This document shows, piece by piece, positions 34,833 to 43,025 of a stretch of 64,000 bases of DNA. The translations under genes and the position numbers were made by a program. The notes under the pieces were generated by a model. That model was given only the letters and a program-made list of their open reading frames with translations. It had not been told where the DNA came from and made no database searches. The stretch is taken from the NCBI GenBank assembly GCA_963716735.1, contig OY970321.1, positions 2,480,001-2,544,000 of the forward strand, read 5' to 3'. Source of the stretch: VRUE01 sp963716735 (GTDB lineage Bacteria > Actinomycetota > Thermoleophilia > Solirubrobacterales > 70-9). Within the stretch, counting starts at the first letter, position 1; each line of letters opens with the position of its first letter.

Positions 34833-35226
34833 GCGAGTCCCGCGGGGCGACGATCGCCCGCCGGCGCCCTGGGGGTCTTTTCCGCTTGCCGAGCTGACCG
34901 TGCTCGCGGGCATCGTCATGCTCGCGATCGGCGTCCTCGGCAAGAGCCCGACGGCGATCGGCGTTGGCGTCGTCCTTGCCGCCCTGGGCGGCCTCGAGGT
35001 CTCGGCCCGTGAGCACTTCGCCGGCTATCGCTCGCACACCACCCTGCTCGCCGGCACCGTCTTCGTCATCGTCACCGGCGGCCTCTTCTACCTGGCCCAC
35101 CTGATCCTCGCCATCTGCCTGGCCGCCGGCGCCCTAGCTTTCGCAGCTTCTTTCTACGCCTTACGCCGCGCCTTCCAGAGAGCCTCCGGCGGCCTCTCCT
35201 TCAAAGCCGGCGGCCTTCGCGGCTGA
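34798..35226 (+). CDS. Small membrane protein, unknown
   Basis: 142 residues from TTG 34798 (start uncertain; TTG 34810 is possible). The N-terminus is basic and hydrophilic; four hydrophobic stretches (about 32-47, 52-66, 80-95 and 100-118) suggest two hairpin pairs of membrane helices. No motif is recognised. It is probably translated with the preceding gene, and a strong hairpin follows. Confidence 0.65.
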   Translation: MRPLSEKSKLSKRVPRGDDRPPAPWGSFPLAELTVLAGIVMLAIGVLGKSPTAIGVGVVLAALGGLEVSAREHFAGYRSHTTLLAGTVFVIVTGGLFYLAHLILAICLAAGALAFAASFYALRRAFQRASGGLSFKAGGLRG

Positions 35227-35230
35227 TAGG

Positions 35231-35275
35231 CGCGGTCGAGGTTTAGGTCGCTATGCGGCCCAAACCTCGACCGCG
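35231..35275 (+). terminator. Strong hairpin after the membrane protein gene
   Basis: CGCGGTCGAGGTTT (35231-35244) and its exact complement (35262-35275), 14-bp arms with a 17-base loop, 4 bases after the stop. It has no T-tract, so it may be a Rho-independent-like pause or an RNA-protecting stem. Confidence 0.5.
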
Positions 35276-35304
35276 CTCGAGGTTCCCGGGATGCCGAGCT
35301 GGAC

Positions 35305-35422
35305 TAGGGACGATCCCGGTAGGGGTGAAACGTCTTGTACTTTTTCGTCGAGAGCAGGGGGGCGTTAGCTAAAACCGATCCACCGAAAAAGTTAAGTGAA
35401 ACCCCTACCGGGATCGTCCCTA
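35305..35422. repeat. MITE-like element with perfect 22-bp ends
   Basis: 118 bp. The left end (35305-35326) begins TAGGGACGATCCCGGTAGGG and is the exact complement of the right end (35401-35422). Pairing resumes further in around ACTTTTTCG and CGAAAAAGT (35339-35347 and 35383-35391). TA stands at both outer ends, compatible with insertion at a TA dinucleotide as in mariner/IS630-type elements. The interior encodes nothing. The right end supplies the TAG stop codon of the mIHF-like gene. Confidence 0.72.
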
Positions 35423-35782
35423 TACGAGGACCGTGTCCTGCGACCGCGAGCCAAGCGCCGAGGTCAGCAGCGCCCGCTGGCGCGGCGTGAGCGTGCCGAT
35501 CCGCTTGTTCTCGCTCAGCGCCAGCGCCTGCAGAAGCTTGCGGGCGCGGGTGCGGCCCCAGCGCCGCTGGCTGGTCAGCAGCTCGGCCAGGGTCATGCTC
35601 TCGGTCTCCCAAGGGCAGTCCTGGATCACCTCTGCCACGTCCACCTCGCCCCGCCCAATCGACCGCTTCAACTCCGCCCTGGCAAGCCGCACCCGGTTGG
35701 CGCGAGCCAGAGCTTCCATGTGCTGCGGCGTCCGCGTCGGGGCTGGCATTGGCGAAGCAGGGGCGATCGTTACGGCTTCCAC
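35420..35782 (-). CDS. mIHF-like actinobacterial nucleoid-associated protein
   Basis: 120 residues from GTG 35782, chosen because GGGAGGAG lies 6 bases upstream; longer frames lack a ribosome site. The N-terminus (about 35 residues) is Pro/Ala-rich. The remainder, ELKRSIGRGEVDVAEVIQD and LLTSQRRWGRTRARKLLQAL then RIGTLTPRQRALL, matches the helix-two-turn-helix layout of actinobacterial integration host factor, which compacts and bends DNA. The usual LPGVGKVRA turn is changed to QRRWGRTRA. The last residues and stop codon are set by the adjoining MITE-like element, so the C-terminus may be altered from the ancestral form. Confidence 0.78.
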   Translation of the reverse strand: MEAVTIAPASPMPAPTRTPQHMEALARANRVRLARAELKRSIGRGEVDVAEVIQDCPWETESMTLAELLTSQRRWGRTRARKLLQALALSENKRIGTLTPRQRALLTSALGSRSQDTVLV

Positions 35783-35822
35783 GGGGGCTCCTCCCATAGG
35801 GGGTAATTGACTGGTTTCATGC

Positions 35823-35848
35823 ACCGGTTGGAACGGTCCCACCGGTTG
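35823..35848. promoter_or_regulatory. Direct repeat upstream of the mIHF-like gene
   Basis: ACCGGTTG occurs at 35823-35830 and 35841-35848, 18 bp apart and so on one face of the helix, about 40-65 bases before the mIHF-like start. The remaining 270-base gap (35783-36052) shows only this and the hairpins at 35997-36040. Confidence 0.35.
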
Positions 35849-35996
35849 AGTTGAACTGACGGGGCGCCGCGCCCTCCTGTCCCGGATTCGCGGCGAGGTG
35901 GGCAAGCTACGTGTTGGGGGCAGCGAGCGTCAACCCGAAGTCAGCGATGAGCCACCAGGGCGGTCGCTAAGAGCATCTTTTTCTTGTCGAGTCCGG

Positions 35997-36040
35997 CCTT
36001 GTCCGGAATTGGACAAGGGGGAAACTACCCCCGCAGGGGG
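35997..36040 (-). terminator. Tandem hairpins after the aminotransferase-fold gene
   Basis: Reading on the minus strand, CCCCC-TGC-GGGGG (36028-36040) is followed by CCTTGTCC-N6-GGACAAGG (35997-36018) and an A/T-containing tract. They lie 12 bases after the stop at 36053 and probably end that transcript. Confidence 0.5.
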
Positions 36041-36052
36041 ATGCATAACCAC

Positions 36053-37309
36053 CTACGTACGCGGAAGCTCAGGAAAGTCCTCAATGGTGCGGGAGATAGT
36101 TTCCAGCGCTTGGTCGAGGTGCTCTCGCGTGTGGGTCGACATCAGGCTGGTGCGAAGCAGGGCGTCGCCCGGCGGTACCGCCGGATGGATGGCGACGTTG
36201 GTATAGACGCCGGCGTCGAAGAGCGCCTTCCAGAGCAGCACCGCCTGCCAGTCGTCGCCGACCATGACCGGCACGACCGGCGTGGTCGCGATCGAGCCGT
36301 CGGGCAGCGTGCCCGGCTCGACCACCTTCAAGCCGAGATCGCGCAGCCCCTCGCGCAGGTACTCGGCGTTGGCGAGCAGTTGCTCGAACAGCCGCGGGCC
36401 CTCGGAGCGGACGACGCGCAGGGCTGCCAGCGCGGCCCCGACCGCCGCCGGCACCGCCGAGGCGCTGAAGACGAAGGAGCGCGAGGAGATCCGCAGGTAC
36501 TCGATCACGTCGGCGGGGCCGGCGATGAATCCCCCGCACGAGGCGAGGCTCTTGGAGAAGGTCCCCATCCGCAGGTCGACCTGGTCCTCCAGCCCGAAGA
36601 GCTCGCAGGCGCCGGCCCCGCGCGCCCCGAGCACGCCGGCCCCGTGTGCCTCGTCGACCATCAGCCGCGCGCCGTACCGCTGGCACAGCTCGACGATCCG
36701 CGGCAGGTCGCAGACGTCGCCCTCCATCGAGAAGACGCCGTCGACGACGACGAGGACGCCGCCGCCGTCATCGCCTGCCCGCTGCAGCATCTTCTCCAGC
36801 TTGTCCATGCGGTTGTGGCGGAAGGGGCGCAGCTTGGCGCCGGAGAGCTTGCAGCCGTCGAGGATCGAGGCGTGGTCGCCGGAGTCGCAGATCACCGTGT
36901 CGCCGGGTGCCAGGATCGTGCCGATGCAGCCCACGTTCGCCTGGTAGCCGGTCGTGAAGACGATCGCCTGCTCGGTGCCCATCCACTCCGCCAGCTCGCG
37001 CTCGAGCTCCACGTGCAGCGGCGTGGTGCCGTTCAAAAGGCGTGAGCCGGTGACGCCGGTTCCGTAGGTCTCGAGGGCATCGCGCGCGGCGCCCTTCACC
37101 CTGCTGTCGCCGGTCAGGCCGAGGTAGTTGTTGGAGCCGAGCATGATCGTTTCGCGCCCTTCCATCTCGACTACCGGGCCGGCCTGGGAGGTGAGCAGGC
37201 GGAAGTAGGGGAGGAGGTCATGCTGCTTGGCCGCTTCGAGCTGCTCGAGCCGATCGTGGCTGCGCGCCTTCTCGAAGACGTCGACGGGGGCCCTCGCGGT
37301 TTCGCTCAT
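36053..37309 (-). CDS. Alpha-oxoamine synthase (serine palmitoyltransferase / KBL / AONS family)
   Basis: 418 residues, PLP-dependent. Seen: GSNNYLGLTGD, the GTGVTGSRLLNGT segment, VDEAHGAGVLG, and the PLP Lys in GTFSKSLASCGGFIAG. The family condenses an amino acid with an acyl-CoA and loses CO2. The N-terminal extension (HDLLPYFRLLTSQAGPVVEMEGRETIMLGSNNYLGL) and the GTFSKSLAS form are closer to bacterial serine palmitoyltransferases than to biotin BioF, and no bio genes are near. The divergent neighbour is a GNAT protein of the kind found beside such genes. The promoter is leaderless (-10 at 37316-37321). Confidence 0.85.
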   Translation of the reverse strand: MSETARAPVDVFEKARSHDRLEQLEAAKQHDLLPYFRLLTSQAGPVVEMEGRETIMLGSNNYLGLTGDSRVKGAARDALETYGTGVTGSRLLNGTTPLHVELERELAEWMGTEQAIVFTTGYQANVGCIGTILAPGDTVICDSGDHASILDGCKLSGAKLRPFRHNRMDKLEKMLQRAGDDGGGVLVVVDGVFSMEGDVCDLPRIVELCQRYGARLMVDEAHGAGVLGARGAGACELFGLEDQVDLRMGTFSKSLASCGGFIAGPADVIEYLRISSRSFVFSASAVPAAVGAALAALRVVRSEGPRLFEQLLANAEYLREGLRDLGLKVVEPGTLPDGSIATTPVVPVMVGDDWQAVLLWKALFDAGVYTNVAIHPAVPPGDALLRTSLMSTHTREHLDQALETISRTIEDFPELPRT

Positions 37310-37315
37310 GCGCAG

Positions 37316-37325
37316 AGTGTAGGTT
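37316..37325. promoter_or_regulatory. Overlapping divergent -10 boxes
   Basis: Minus-strand TACACT (37316-37321) lies 6 bases from ATG 37309; plus-strand TAGGTT (37320-37325) lies 9 bases from GTG 37335. The hexamers share two bases and the two starts are only 25 bp apart, so polymerase cannot occupy both promoters at once. Confidence 0.5.
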
Positions 37326-37334
37326 CAGCATCCC

Positions 37335-38480
37335 GTGGCAAGTGTCGAAATCCGCCCCGTGCGCTCCAGGCGCGAGCTGAAGCGCTTCATCAAGGTCCCG
37401 TTCCGCCTCCATCGCGACAGCCCGCAGTGGGTGCCGCCGCTGATCGCCGATCGGATGACCTTTCTCAACCGCAAGAAGAACCCCTGGTTCGAGCACGGTG
37501 AAGCGGAGTACCTGATCGCCGAACGGGACGGCGAGCCCGTCGGGCGGATCACGGCTCAGGTCGACCGGCGCTGGGACGAGGTGCAGGGCGGCGCCGACGC
37601 GATGTTCGGCTTCTTCGAGACGACCGACGACCCTGCGGTGGTGGCAGCCCTGCTTGACGCCGCCACCGCGTGGGCCCGCGCCCGCACCCGCACGCGCATC
37701 CTCGGCCCGATGGACTTCACCACCAACGATGAGGTCGGCATCCTGATCGAGGGTCACGAGCTGCGGCCGCTGATCCTCGAGAACTGGCACCCGCCCTACT
37801 ACCAGGAGCTGCTCGAGGCTCATGGCTTTGGCAAGGCGATGGACCTGCTGATGTGGGAGCTGGAGCTGGGCAGCCTCAAAGAGGGTGAGAAGTTCGATCC
37901 GGCGATCCACGCTGCGGCAGAGAAGGCGCTGTACGACGAAGGAGTGAGGATCCGCAACATCGACAAGGGCAATTTGGAGCACGAGATGCGTCTCTTCACT
38001 CCCGTCTACAACGATGCCTGGTCAGACAACTGGGGTTTTGTTCCCCCGACCGATGCCGAGATCGCCTTCCACGCCAAGATTCTCAAGCAGGTGCTCGACG
38101 AGGATTGGGCCTACATCGCAGAAAAAGACGGGGAGGCGATCGGCGCGGCGCTCACCCTGCCGGACATAAATCAGGTCCTGGCGAAGATGGGCGGTCGCCT
38201 GCTGCCCATCGGCTGGCTGCGCTTCTTCCTCGGCAGGCGCAGGATCGATCGCCTGCGCGTCTTTGCGCTCGGCGTCAAGCACGACTACCACCACAGCGGC
38301 GTCGCGGCCGGCCTCTACCTCAAGCACCTCGAGACCGCCAACAAGCCCGGGGCGATCGAAGGTGGCGAGATGGGCTGGATCCTCGAGACCAACGAGCCGA
38401 TGAACCGGGCGATGGAGGGGATGGGCGGCGAGATCGTCAAGCGCTACCGCGTGTACGAGAAGGAGATTCGCCCCGCTTAA
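37335..38480 (+). CDS. GNAT-fold acyltransferase-like protein (possible N-acyltransferase)
   Basis: 381 residues, GTG start set by the leaderless -10. The opening VEIRPVRSRRELKRFIKVPFRLHRDSPQWVPPL and the middle ILGPMDFTTNDEVGILIEG belong to a long GNAT-like family that often sits beside serine-palmitoyltransferase-type genes. The C-terminal half, with VFALGVKHDYHHSGVAAGLY and WILETNEPMNRAMEGMGGEIVKRYRVYEK, is a recognisable GNAT acyl-CoA-binding core. The inference is an enzyme that acylates the product of the divergent alpha-oxoamine synthase; the actual substrate is not known. Confidence 0.72.
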   Translation: MASVEIRPVRSRRELKRFIKVPFRLHRDSPQWVPPLIADRMTFLNRKKNPWFEHGEAEYLIAERDGEPVGRITAQVDRRWDEVQGGADAMFGFFETTDDPAVVAALLDAATAWARARTRTRILGPMDFTTNDEVGILIEGHELRPLILENWHPPYYQELLEAHGFGKAMDLLMWELELGSLKEGEKFDPAIHAAAEKALYDEGVRIRNIDKGNLEHEMRLFTPVYNDAWSDNWGFVPPTDAEIAFHAKILKQVLDEDWAYIAEKDGEAIGAALTLPDINQVLAKMGGRLLPIGWLRFFLGRRRIDRLRVFALGVKHDYHHSGVAAGLYLKHLETANKPGAIEGGEMGWILETNEPMNRAMEGMGGEIVKRYRVYEKEIRPA

Positions 38481-38526
38481 CGGCGCACTTTCCGGTTTTG
38501 CCGAGGGATCGCGCTGGTCGCATCGC

Positions 38527-38532
38527 TACAGT
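38527..38532 (+). promoter_or_regulatory. -10 hexamer TACAGT before the small gene at 38539
   Basis: TACAGT ends 6 bases before GTG 38539, and no ribosome-binding site is present. Confidence 0.35.
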
Positions 38533-38538
38533 CGGCAG

Positions 38539-38802
38539 GTGGCAGATTTCGAGCTAGAGCCGGTCTCCGTCCGCGTCCTACCCCGCGAGAGCCCCTCGCC
38601 GGTGCTGCGCGGTGAGGCTCGCACCGCCGTGATAGCCGCGGCCGGCGGCATCCTCGCCGGCGCCGCGACCGTGGCCGCGGTTCGCGCCGTGGGCGCCGTG
38701 GCGAAGAAGTCGCAGGGGGGGTTGCTGCCGCGCCGCGGTCGTCAGCCCAAGGTCGTAGCGAGCAGGTCCTTTCTCGTGGACGTGCACCTGCTCGGTCGGT
38801 GA
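38539..38802 (+). CDS. Small protein with one hydrophobic segment, unknown
   Basis: 87 residues from GTG 38539. Residues 28-52 (RTAVIAAAGGILAGAATVAAVRAV) form a possible membrane helix rich in Ala and Gly. The C-terminal part is basic. It overlaps the start of the AlkA-like gene by 4 bases (GTGA), implying coupled translation. No family is recognised. Confidence 0.55.
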   Translation: MADFELEPVSVRVLPRESPSPVLRGEARTAVIAAAGGILAGAATVAAVRAVGAVAKKSQGGLLPRRGRQPKVVASRSFLVDVHLLGR

Positions 38803-39707
38803 AGAGCCTCGAGGTCGACGCCCGGCCCCCTTCGCCGTTCCGCCTGCCTGCATACAGCAGTGAGGATCGGGTCATGCGGGTCGGCGGCGGGGTCGTCTCG
38901 CGCTTGTTGCGGGTCGAGGAGAGCCCGATCCTGGTGCGTGCCTGGGAACCGGCACACGGCCGGGTCCGGCTGCGCGCCGAGCCGGTCGACCCGGAGATGG
39001 TGAGCGCGCCCCGGTCGATTCCAGCGTCGCCCAGCCGGACCGCCGGGCCGGCGCAGCTGCGGCTCGCCGTCGAGCGGATGCGCTTCGCGCTCGGTGTCGA
39101 CGACGACCTCGGCGAGTTCTATCGCCGCTTTCGTGGCGATTCGCTGCTCGGCCCGCTGCTGCGCCGCCGGCCGTGGTTGCGCCCGCGCCGCCGCCCCTGG
39201 GCCTGGGAGGCGCTCGCCTGGGCTGTGGTCAAGCAGCTGATCGAGACCGAGCGCGCGGCTGTCATCCAGCGCCGCATCGTCGGTCGCTGGGGCTCCCGGC
39301 TGGGACGCGACCGCGGATCGCTGCGCGACGTGCCGGCAGCGGAGACGATCGCCGGGCGGGCGCCGGCCGAACTGGCGGCGATGGACCTCTCCCCGGGTCG
39401 CTCGATCGCCCTGCGGGCGGTTGCTCGCGAGATCGCCGCCGGTCGAGTCTCTCCCGCCGAGCCCGCCGGGGACGCGCGCCTCCTTGCGATCCCTGAGATC
39501 GGCCCGTGGACCGTGCAGTGCCTGGGCCTCTTCGGACGCGGCGACGCCGACTCGCTTCCCGCCGGCGATCTGGTCTACCTGAAGCTGGTCGGTCGCCTCG
39601 CTCGTCTCGGCCGCCGTGCCACGGTCGAGGAGGTCGAGGAGTTCTACGCGCCGTACGAGCCTTTCCGCGGGCTCGCAGGGTCGTGGACTATCGGCTTGTA
39701 CAAATAA
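38799..39707 (+). CDS. AlkA-type DNA-3-methyladenine glycosylase (HhH-GPD)
   Basis: 302 residues. The N-terminal ~100 residues resemble the AlkA beta domain. The helix-hairpin-helix LLAIPEIGPWTVQCL and the downstream PAGDLVYLKLVGRL, with Asp as the catalytic residue, define the HhH-GPD superfamily that removes alkylated bases. Arg-rich stretches (RPRRRPWAWEALAW) face DNA in this family. The start GTG overlaps the upstream stop. Confidence 0.85.
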   Translation: MKSLEVDARPPSPFRLPAYSSEDRVMRVGGGVVSRLLRVEESPILVRAWEPAHGRVRLRAEPVDPEMVSAPRSIPASPSRTAGPAQLRLAVERMRFALGVDDDLGEFYRRFRGDSLLGPLLRRRPWLRPRRRPWAWEALAWAVVKQLIETERAAVIQRRIVGRWGSRLGRDRGSLRDVPAAETIAGRAPAELAAMDLSPGRSIALRAVAREIAAGRVSPAEPAGDARLLAIPEIGPWTVQCLGLFGRGDADSLPAGDLVYLKLVGRLARLGRRATVEEVEEFYAPYEPFRGLAGSWTIGLYK

Positions 39708-39737
39708 AGAAACCAGGCGTGCTGTCGATAGGCCCGC

Positions 39738-42032
39738 ATGGAACGTCCGGGACGTGGTGAGGGCTGGCCCGACGAGCGGGTCAATGAGTTCCTCGATGAG
39801 ATCTCCTCGGCGGGAGATGACTACCGCAGGCTGGTCGAGCGCCTGCCGGCGATCGTCTACTCCTGCGAGCTGGGTGAGCGGGGGCGCTGGCACTACGTCA
39901 GCCCTCAGGTAGAGGAGATTCTCGGCTACAGCCCGGAGGAGTGGATGGCCGACCCGGGTCTCTGGGCGGAGCGACTCCACCCCGAGGACCGCGATCGCGC
40001 GCTCGAGCAGGAGAACAGCAAGGTCGTCGCCGAGGGCGGCGCTCCGCCCGTCGACTACCGGATGATCACTCGCGAGGGCGAGGTCGTCTGGATCCTCGAC
40101 GAGGCGGTGCTCGAGCCCGACGGCGAGGGAACCCAGGTCTGGCACGGCGTCCTCTACGACATCACCGAGCGCAAGATCGCCGAGCAGGAGCTGCAGCGTG
40201 CGGCCGCCCAGCAGGCGGCGGTGGCGCGGTTGGGACGCTACGCGTTGCAGAACGGCGACCCCGTGCAGCTGGCAAAGCAGACGGTGCCGCTGATGACCGA
40301 GATCGACGGGGTCGAGGTGGCCTGCGTCTGGGAGGCGGGCCGCGAGGGCCGTCGCCTCCACCTTCGCGCCGGCCTCGAGGAGCAGGGTGGGGAGGCTGAG
40401 CGCCGCGCCTCCGCGGCCCGTGACTCCCATGCCGGTGCCGCGCTGGAGTCGGGGCTGCACGTGATCGTCGACGATTGGTCGACCGAGCCGCGCTTCTCGA
40501 TGCCCCCCGCGCTGCGGGTGCTCGGCGTGCGCAGCAGCCTCGCCGTGCCGATCGCCGGCAAAGAGCGGCCTTTTGGCGTACTCGACATCCACTCGACCGA
40601 GCCGAGCCGCTTCACCCCGCAGGACGTTCACTTCGTGCAGGCCTCGGCGAACGTGCTGGCCGATGCGCTGGAGCGCCACAACGCGGATGAGGCACTGCGC
40701 CACCGCGTCCTGCACGACTCGTTGACCGGCCTGCCCAACCGGCCCAGCTTCGTCGACTCGCTGCGCGAGGCACTGCGCCGCAGCATCGCATCCGGCTCGC
40801 CGGTCGGCATCCTCTTCCTCGACCTCGACCACTTCAAGCTGATCAACGACAGCATCGGCCACCACGCCGGCGACGACCTGCTGCGGGCGGTGGCCCCACG
40901 CCTGCGTGCCCATCTGCGGCCCGGCGACATCGTCGCCCGCTTCGGCGGCGACGAGTTCGGCATCCTCGTCGACCATCTCACCGACGAGGAGGAGGCCAGC
41001 GCGATCGCCGATCGCGTGGCGGGGGCCTTCTCGGAGCCCTACCCGATCGGTGGTGCCGACCACTTCGTCACCGCCAGCATCGGCATCGCCATCGCCCGGC
41101 CCACGGGCCGCGAGCCGGTTGACGCCGAGCTGCTGATCCGCGATGCCGACGCGGCGATGTACAGGGCGAAGGAGCGGGGGCGGGGCCGCTGCGAGGTCTT
41201 CGACGCCGAGATGCGGGCGCGGGCGGTGCGCCGCCTCGAGACCGAGCGGGAGCTGCGGCACGCCCTCGACCGCGAAGAGCTCGAGCTGCACTACCAGCCG
41301 GTGATCGCCCTCGGCAGCGGCGAGATCGTCGGCCTCGAGGCGCTGGTGCGCTGGAACCACCCCGAGCGCGGCCTGCTCGACCCCGGCCAGTTCGTCCCGA
41401 TCGCCGAGGACAGCGGCCTGATCGAGTCGATCGGGCGCTGGGTCCAGGAGACCGCTTGTCGCCAGGCGCTCGGCTGGCACGACCTGCGCCCCGACGAGCG
41501 GCCCCTCGACGTCGCCGTCAACCTCTCCGCTCGCCAAGTGGCGCACCGCGACCTGGCCGGCGCGGTGCGCGAGATCCTCGCCCGCACCGGCCTCGACCCG
41601 GTCAACCTGCGGCTCGAGGTGACCGAGAGCGTCCTGGTCGAGGAGTCCGCCAGCGCCACCGCGACCCTGGAGGCGCTTAGTGAGATCGGCGTCCGTCTCG
41701 TCCTCGACGACTTCGGAACCGGTTACTCCTCGCTCGCCTATCTCAACCGCTTCCCCTTCGATGCGCTCAAGATCGACCGCTCCTTCGTCGAGGGTCTCGG
41801 GGTCGAACAGGAGCGCACGGCGATCGTCGAGGCGGTGATCGGGATGGCCCGGGCCCTCTCGCTCGACGCGATCGCCGAGGGAGTCGAGAACGAGGCGCAG
41901 CTCTCGGAGCTGCGCCGCCTCGGCTGCGACTACGCCCAGGGCCACCTCTTCTCGCGCCCGCTCGCCCCGCAGAAGGTGACGAGCCTCTTGCGCGAGGGAG
42001 GCTTCGAGCTAATCGGGGATCTCGCCCGCTAG
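39738..42032 (+). CDS. PAS-GAF-GGDEF-EAL cyclic-di-GMP turnover protein
   Basis: 764 residues. A PAS domain (about 25-150, with WHYVSPQVEEILGYSPEEW and a PAC segment WHGVLYDITERK) is followed by a GAF domain (about 160-310). The GGDEF domain (about 320-480) has an intact RFGGDEF active site and an RPGD inhibitory I-site five residues upstream. The EAL domain (about 490-750) has GLEALVRW, EVTES, LDDFGTGYSS, KIDRSF and QGHLFSRP. All residues for synthesis and for hydrolysis of c-di-GMP are present, so it may switch with the sensed signal. There is no membrane segment. The 3' end overlaps the convergent gene by 24 bases. Confidence 0.94.
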   Translation: MERPGRGEGWPDERVNEFLDEISSAGDDYRRLVERLPAIVYSCELGERGRWHYVSPQVEEILGYSPEEWMADPGLWAERLHPEDRDRALEQENSKVVAEGGAPPVDYRMITREGEVVWILDEAVLEPDGEGTQVWHGVLYDITERKIAEQELQRAAAQQAAVARLGRYALQNGDPVQLAKQTVPLMTEIDGVEVACVWEAGREGRRLHLRAGLEEQGGEAERRASAARDSHAGAALESGLHVIVDDWSTEPRFSMPPALRVLGVRSSLAVPIAGKERPFGVLDIHSTEPSRFTPQDVHFVQASANVLADALERHNADEALRHRVLHDSLTGLPNRPSFVDSLREALRRSIASGSPVGILFLDLDHFKLINDSIGHHAGDDLLRAVAPRLRAHLRPGDIVARFGGDEFGILVDHLTDEEEASAIADRVAGAFSEPYPIGGADHFVTASIGIAIARPTGREPVDAELLIRDADAAMYRAKERGRGRCEVFDAEMRARAVRRLETERELRHALDREELELHYQPVIALGSGEIVGLEALVRWNHPERGLLDPGQFVPIAEDSGLIESIGRWVQETACRQALGWHDLRPDERPLDVAVNLSARQVAHRDLAGAVREILARTGLDPVNLRLEVTESVLVEESASATATLEALSEIGVRLVLDDFGTGYSSLAYLNRFPFDALKIDRSFVEGLGVEQERTAIVEAVIGMARALSLDAIAEGVENEAQLSELRRLGCDYAQGHLFSRPLAPQKVTSLLREGGFELIGDLAR

Positions 42033-43016
42033 GTAGGCGTTGCTCAGCACTTCGGCGGTCGTCGGGCTGCCGGAGATCAGGCCGTTCTCCCGCATCCAGG
42101 CGATGAACGCCTTCCACTCGGTGGGGTTCATCGTGCCGCGCTTGGAGAGCAGCGGCAGCGTCGCCGCGACCTCTGCCTTGGTCAGCTTCGGATCGAGATC
42201 CGGGTTGGCTTCCAGCAGCGCCTTGGTCGTCGCATCGGGACTCTTGATCGCGGCGGCGGTGCCGCGCGCCAGGGCGGCGAGGAAGAGACGGATCGGCTGC
42301 GGGTCTTCTTCGAGCTCCTCGCCGCGGGCGACGAGGACGAGCTCGTCGTAGGTCGGTACGCCCAACTGGTCGACCGGGGTGACGACGGGGTCCTTGCCGC
42401 GCAGGCGCAGGTCGACTCCCTCGACGTTGCTGAAGCCGCCCAGCATCGCCTGGGCGCTGCCGCCGACGAGCGCCGGCAGCAGCCCGTAGCCGACGTTGAC
42501 GGTCTTCACGTCTGAGGGGGCCAGCTTGGCGCGGGCGAGGATCGTCTTCAGGTAGGCGTCCTGGTAGGGGATGCCGGCGGTGGCGATCGTCTTGTCGCGC
42601 AGGTCGGAGACGCCGCCGATACCCGACTTCCTCAGCCAGATCAGCGAGGTCAGCGGGCGATCGACCACGGCGCCGACGGCGACCACGTCGAGGCCCTGTT
42701 CGCGGGCCAGAAGCACCTCCGGCTCATAGGAAATCGCGAGATCGGTCTGGCCCGCGGCGAGCTGCTTGATCGGCGCCGCCGGATCGGCGGGGGTCTGGAT
42801 CGAGACGTCGAGGCCGGCGTCGGTGAAGTAGCCGAGCTTCTGCGCCATGTAGATCCCCGCGTGGTCGGCATTGGGATAGAAGTCGAGCGTCAGGCTGAGC
42901 GGTTCGGTCGCCGCGCCCGTCGTGTCCTCGCTCTTCTCGCCGCAGGCGGCCAGCCCCAGGACGAGGGCGATGAGGGCGACGGCGGCGGCGAGCGCCGGCA
43001 GGCGAGGGGACTTCAT
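42009..43016 (-). CDS. ABC transporter substrate-binding lipoprotein (ThiY/NMT1-like)
   Basis: 335 residues. Lipobox GLAAC (Cys25). LTLDFYPNADHAGIYMAQKLGYFTDAGLDV and LAAGQTDLAISYEPEVLLAREQGL are typical of NMT1/THI5-like binding proteins for thiamine pyrimidine precursors (ThiY); aliphatic-sulfonate-binding proteins (SsuA) share this fold. No thiamine riboswitch is seen upstream of this operon, and the neighbours to the right are sulfur genes, so a sulfonate or other ligand stays possible. Last gene of the three-gene importer. Confidence 0.85.
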   Translation of the reverse strand: MKSPRLPALAAAVALIALVLGLAACGEKSEDTTGAATEPLSLTLDFYPNADHAGIYMAQKLGYFTDAGLDVSIQTPADPAAPIKQLAAGQTDLAISYEPEVLLAREQGLDVVAVGAVVDRPLTSLIWLRKSGIGGVSDLRDKTIATAGIPYQDAYLKTILARAKLAPSDVKTVNVGYGLLPALVGGSAQAMLGGFSNVEGVDLRLRGKDPVVTPVDQLGVPTYDELVLVARGEELEEDPQPIRLFLAALARGTAAAIKSPDATTKALLEANPDLDPKLTKAEVAATLPLLSKRGTMNPTEWKAFIAWMRENGLISGSPTTAEVLSNAYLAGEIPD

Positions 43017-43025
43017 CCCTGCTTT

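Noticed and set aside
38742..41945. A very long open frame on the minus strand (over 1000 codons) across the AlkA-like and GGDEF-EAL genes
   Set aside because: It is antisense to two clear domain-bearing genes; GC-rich codon bias leaves the opposite frame free of stops. Its protein is low-complexity Arg/Ala/Asp/Gly without domains.
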